Shown here: positions 60,246-64,000 of the stretch, one piece after another
Position numbering within the stretch: position 1 is the first letter of the stretch
Layout of the letters: each line of letters opens with the position of its first letter
Assembly: GCA_008973525.1 (NCBI GenBank)
Contig: WACJ01000515.1
Location: 1,612,001 to 1,676,000 of the forward strand
Direction: 5' to 3'
DNA length: 64,000 bases
DNA from: Stenopsyche tienmushanensis
Lineage: Eukaryota > Arthropoda > Insecta > Trichoptera > Stenopsychidae
The notes under the pieces: generated by a model
Seen by the model: only the letters and a program-made list of their open reading frames with translations
Database searches by the model: none
What the model was told of the DNA's origin: nothing
Made by a program: the position numbers and the translations under genes

Positions 60246-60657
60246 CACTAGGTTTGCCGCACCCGTCAATTTGACGGAATTTTAGGCTGAGCATGAGCTA
60301 ATTATAAAAACCCTTAGTATTTTTTCTGATTATTTTCTATAGAATTATTCGAATATATAACCGAATTCGTATTCGTCGCAGCTTTGTAATTTAGAAGTTA
60401 CGTATGATATATGATACCCGTCAATTTGACGGCTCGACTAATTTTTATACTTATACAGATCAAACCGGTCTTATCGATGAAAATATTTCTCCGGTTACAG
60501 ATGCAGTACTAATGAGAACGTAAATAATTAATAAAAACCATTATTTCATGGAGATTTCCTTTTCAAAGTGCCAAATCAAATACGCCGCTCTGCTACATGT
60601 TCCAAATGCAAAGGTATTGATAGAATCAAGTATTTAAAAATATCGGTTAACCTAGTG
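60246..60657 (+). mobile_element. piggyBac-like MITE, family H, complete
   Basis: This 412-bp element lies between TTAA at 60242-60245 and TTAA at 60658-60661. Terminal repeats are CACTAGGTTTGCCG and, reversed, CACTAGGTTAACCG. The palindrome CCGTCAATTTGACGG occurs at 60263-60277, 17 bp inside the left end, and again unchanged at 60418-60432. TTAACACTAG-type ends with a GTCA/TGAC palindrome are common among insect piggyBac-like elements. Near the right end a frame reads KVPNQIRRSATCSKCKG, which may be a scrap of the transposase's cysteine-rich C-terminus; that part is weak. Confidence 0.85.
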
Positions 60658-60661
60658 TTAA

Positions 60662-62580
60662 ATTAATTTGTTTCTACATTTTAAAACGTTTTCTTGATTA
60701 ATCCTTCCTTGGAGAGTGAACGAGCTCTTCACTTTGATTGATGAGGGTGTTTTAGGTGGGTTAAGCAAAGGATGAAGATGGGGATGCTGGTGCAGCTGGA
60801 TCTAGGTCTACTAAGCACTATTGCAACATCGCTTGCTTTTTAAATTTTAATTCGTGTTGTGGTCGGGACTTCTGTTCAGGCTTCAAGTACTTCATTAAAT
60901 AAGGGCGTATGTAGTGGACTCTACAATTAAAAAATAATAAGAAAAACACTGGACAGCTTTGTTCGTTTTTCATAGCACTACTTTAGTATATTCGTATGAT
61001 AAATTTCGCAAAAGGGAGTTCATTAAACCAAGAATGCTCTTTGCATTATGCGCATGCATAAAAAGTTGCCCCATTTTTCACGAAAATAATCCTTGCTCAC
61101 AACAGGTTTGCATACTAAAAAAACGACCGCGCTGAACTTCCCGGTGCATTTTATTATAAGGATTGCATAATGAAATTTTTTCTTCTTCTTTTTCTTCCTT
61201 TTTTTCGCCTCGAGAACAGCAAGCTTATCGGCCTTGCCCCGGTTTCACGGCGCTCACTTTTTTTCCACAGATCTTCGGAAGTTGGACCTTTTTTCGTGTA
61301 ACTTTTTTTACCTGAACCATCACAGGTAGAGGAGGTACGCACACCCGGATGGGTGGGTGTATGTTTGCCAAGCACGTGATGATATTCAGGGTCACTACAA
61401 GTCCAAATTAAAACAATTGGACATCATGTAAACTACCAAAAGGCTCTGAGGCAATCATTATCCATGTATCATCACGATGACTAAATATCCAGAAGCACGA
61501 CTTATTTTTGCAATCGAACACACCAAAACACTAATCATCATTTTGATTGCCTATGTTTTGGATTATATATGGGAGTCCAAGCAATCACGCTCAACGATTG
61601 CCATGATTTTCATTATATCGACGAGCTTATAATTGAAAATTGATCAAAACCCAAACAAAAAAAAGATACATTGGAACGACACTCGAAAAATGATAATATC
61701 ATAATCATATCAAAATCTTGAACATGCCATATAAATATCAGATTTGATCGAATACATCCATATGATAACATCAGTCTGCCCCGATATTGCCCTGTAATAC
61801 CATAGACCATAGTTCAAAATCTTTTGAATAAGCCAATCTTAATCGCACGAACAATATTTCGCATAATCCCCGGCATCAATGGAAAATTATTGGCTTTGAT
61901 GATCCGTTAATTCGTTGAATAAATGCCATTGGCGTCATAAATTCACGCCTTAATGATACACATTCGTCTACGAATTAATCCTTCTTATAGCCCTTATCAA
62001 AAAAATGTTAATAAATCGCCCTTTGGACATCCATGGTTAATATCAAAGCGGAATATAAAGGATACACCATCAACCTTTTATCCATCTATATGCATTTTTG
62101 AGTATTTAGAGCTTCAGACGTCCACAAACAAAATTTAGACTGATACTCGAATAACGTTAGAAAGACAACAATCAATTGAAAAATTGAGGGGGGGGCAACT
62201 ATCAATAGTGTTGACATTATTTGTGTAATTATTCCTACAAAGCTGATTCTTTCACATTTTGTTAATAAATACTATATAAACGTCTTATACCTATTTAATA
62301 TTGCAATGCTTATAAAGTTGCAATACTTCTATCAAGTTCCAGCGCTACAACTTTAACCATGTCTACTGAAGCCTTAGCCACTTTGAATCGAAAGAAGACT
62401 ATGTTTATTTAACAATAATCAATGTAAACTACTTGTAGACAAAAAAGTAGCTTTGTAGATTTTGATTTAATGTCGGTAAAATTTTTGGGATTAAATGCAG
62501 ACGATTGCTATTCAACTTCTTCCACTCTATTGAATTCTTAGCTTGAAGTTTATTCTATAATTTGTATTTTTATATTTTTT
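60662..62580. other. AT-rich stretch with a GC-richer patch
   Basis: No gene recognised. A polypyrimidine run of T and C lies at 61182-61208. The 73-codon minus-strand frame at 61154-61375 largely reflects this run (its lysines and arginines) and is not taken as a gene. Confidence 0.45.
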
Positions 62581-62626
62581 GTATTGATGTTTAATTATCT
62601 AACGCCTTCTTATTATCTCTTTCCAG

Positions 62627-62657
62627 GTAACTTCATTCGTACCGATCCTGAAATTGC
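62627..62657 (+). other. Candidate 31-nt micro-exon
   Basis: A branch-point-like TCTAAC at about 62598-62603 precedes a pyrimidine-rich run ending TCTCTTTCCAG (AG at 62625-62626). Thirty-one bases later, GTGAGT begins a strong donor at 62658. In one frame the exon would give NFIRTDPEI with split codons on both sides, in another VTSFVPILKL; the third has an immediate TAA. If the donor is not used, the second frame runs on for 38 codons. I do not recognise either peptide. It is the best-formed splice arrangement I saw. The host gene and flanking exons are not in view. Confidence 0.4.
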
Positions 62658-62751
62658 GTGAGTACACATGTGATTTTGATATAATGTATAGCAACAGTAG
62701 TGCTGTTTTAACCTTTCATCGATCCACGACTGGATTTTAAGATTACGTTAC

Positions 62752-62848
62752 AAGGTCACGTGATATCATATATGGGTGAATATTTTAATTACTTACATGG
62801 TTGATAATTGAAGGTCAGCTGAAATTAAAGACGGGGCGTAGAAGGTCA
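62752..62848 (+). promoter_or_regulatory. Cluster of three AAGGTCA half-sites
   Basis: AAGGTCA occurs at 62752-62758, 62811-62817 and 62842-62848, all on the plus strand. The first overlaps an E-box (CACGTG, 62757-62762). AAGGTCA is the monomer site of nuclear receptors of the FTZ-F1 and ERR type. Three in 97 bp of AT-rich DNA is more than expected by chance, though a regulatory role is inference. Confidence 0.35.
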
Positions 62849-63813
62849 CGATGCAATTATCAATGACATGCCGACTAGGAAATTGCTCTGATAATTGAAA
62901 ATGCTAGCCTAATGGCAATTTGGAATCCGCTCCCAAACTGCATTCTTGCAAACGCTGGCCGCTCTGGCCATCATTCATTTCTCGTTTGTACTTCCAGAAA
63001 TGCCCATGATGTATTGGCACAATTTTTCGATTTGGACTAATTAATCTTGTTAATAGATTTAAGCAGCGCTGATGTTGTTGTTCCAAACGTGGTCATAAAA
63101 TATTGTCTCGTTCTTTGCCAAATCATTTTTCTCACTATCCTTCCAAGGTTCTTTTAATTTGTTTTATTGACACGGAACAAGATGAGCTAAATTAAGAAGC
63201 TCAAAGACTGCACTCCAAGTCTACGATTCGTATATTCCATCTAATAATACAGGCGCCTAAAATTCGTTCAAATGAATGAACTGCGAATCTTGATATTTTG
63301 TACAAAAGCATCAACATAACGCACTATGCTTTGGGATCTATCATGATGACATCATACGGATGAAGTCTGTGGACCCACATGTTAAGTGACGATTACTTAA
63401 TAGAAAATATTAGATACGCGATTCAATTTAGATATAGTTTATTAGGCAGTCAAAATATTTGAAGAGATAAATTGCTTGAGTGTCCACTTTGCTTGAAAAA
63501 TATTGACTCAATTTCATCCTTAACATTACTATCTATTATCGAAGACAGCTCAGACAATGTTTGGTAAAAATCTGCATATGACGCAATTCATAAAGTATTT
63601 AAATAACCAAATGTAATAACTGGCTCAGATCGAGTACAACAGAGTGTACATACAATATGAAAATGATTTCAATTGTGTCGATTCCTTCTTCTATCTATCA
63701 AATCCTGATGTTTGTCAAATGCTCAATATGTTTCTAATTTGGATAATTCTACATTATAAAGATAAGATTCTGCGTTGGAATCCATCAACATTTAGCAAAA
63801 CAATTACTCTCCC
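62849..63813. other. AT-rich non-coding stretch
   Basis: Nothing recognised on either strand. Confidence 0.5.
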
Positions 63814-63817
63814 CTAA

Positions 63818-64000
63818 CACATTCCAGTCGGGATACGCATATGTGCGTTTTTCGGATACTATCGGTAGACGCGAGAAAATTGTGCGTATTTAGTCATATT
63901 TAATATATGTACATATAAGAAATCTATGAAAATATATTATGATAATGATACATAAGACACGTTGTTATTGGCCGTACAAACTGAATCCATCACGACATGC
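63818..64000 (+). mobile_element. Family C MITE end, runs out of the window
   Basis: After CTAA (63814-63817, degraded TTAA) the sequence starts CACATTCCAGTCGGGATACG, matching the family C ends at 16070 and 26603. The near-palindrome ACGCATATGTGCGT lies at 63835-63848, 17 bp inside. The right end is not seen before the window stops, so the end coordinate is only the window limit. Confidence 0.6.

Noticed and set aside
61154..61375. Basic, arginine- and lysine-rich minus-strand frame
   Set aside because: Its basic residues are mostly a translation of the TTCTTCTTC-type polypyrimidine run.
1..64000. CRISPR arrays, operons, phage or plasmid functions
   Set aside because: No regularly spaced repeats, no ribosome-binding sites and no dense reading frames; the sequence is clearly eukaryotic.
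1..64000. tRNA, rRNA and mitochondrial insertions
   Set aside because: No convincing A-box/B-box pair with a cloverleaf and no rRNA or mitochondrial gene blocks were seen by eye; a covariance-model scan was not possible.

Overview
The window reads as AT-rich (by eye roughly two-thirds A+T) nuclear DNA of an animal, most likely an insect or another arthropod. There are no operons, ribosome-binding sites or dense reading frames. Most of it is non-coding sequence littered with old DNA transposons of kinds common in arthropods: mariner, hAT and many short TTAA- or TA-flanked non-autonomous elements (MITEs). No intact protein-coding gene was found. The longest open frames (up to 146 codons) resemble no family I recognise. 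The only recognisable proteins are five broken transposases. The sequence could be an intergenic desert or one or more very large introns. The best exon candidate is a 31-base micro-exon at 62627-62657.

Layout. 1-9.6 kb: two copies of a piggyBac-like MITE (family A) and a decayed ZBED5-like hAT transposase. 9.6-20 kb: a longer family A copy, then an 870-bp mariner inserted inside a TTAA-flanked MITE (family C). 20-26 kb: a solo TTAA element end, a second hAT pseudogene and another family A copy. 26-36 kb: two forms of a TA-flanked MITE (family D), two family B elements, an inverted-copy repeat with a conserved hairpin (family E), a GC-richer block and a small inverted-repeat element. 36-50 kb: mostly featureless AT-rich DNA with GC-richer patches, a family B element and two decayed mariners. 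50-64 kb: the second family E copy, three D copies (one carrying an inserted family A element), a complete TTAA-flanked MITE (family H), the micro-exon candidate with three AAGGTCA half-sites downstream, and a family C end.

The most interesting pattern is shared architecture. In four TTAA element groups with different terminal sequences, a 14-17 bp palindrome or near-palindrome begins 16 or 17 bp inside one TTAA. From memory, this is where the left end of classical piggyBac places its internal repeat (13-bp terminal repeat plus 3-bp spacer), so the palindrome may be a transposase-dimer binding site that outlived the rest of the element. A second point is that family D carries a terminal hairpin whose stem changes on both sides between subfamilies. 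I found no convincing new multi-gene system. All identifications are from reading motifs by eye, with no database search.
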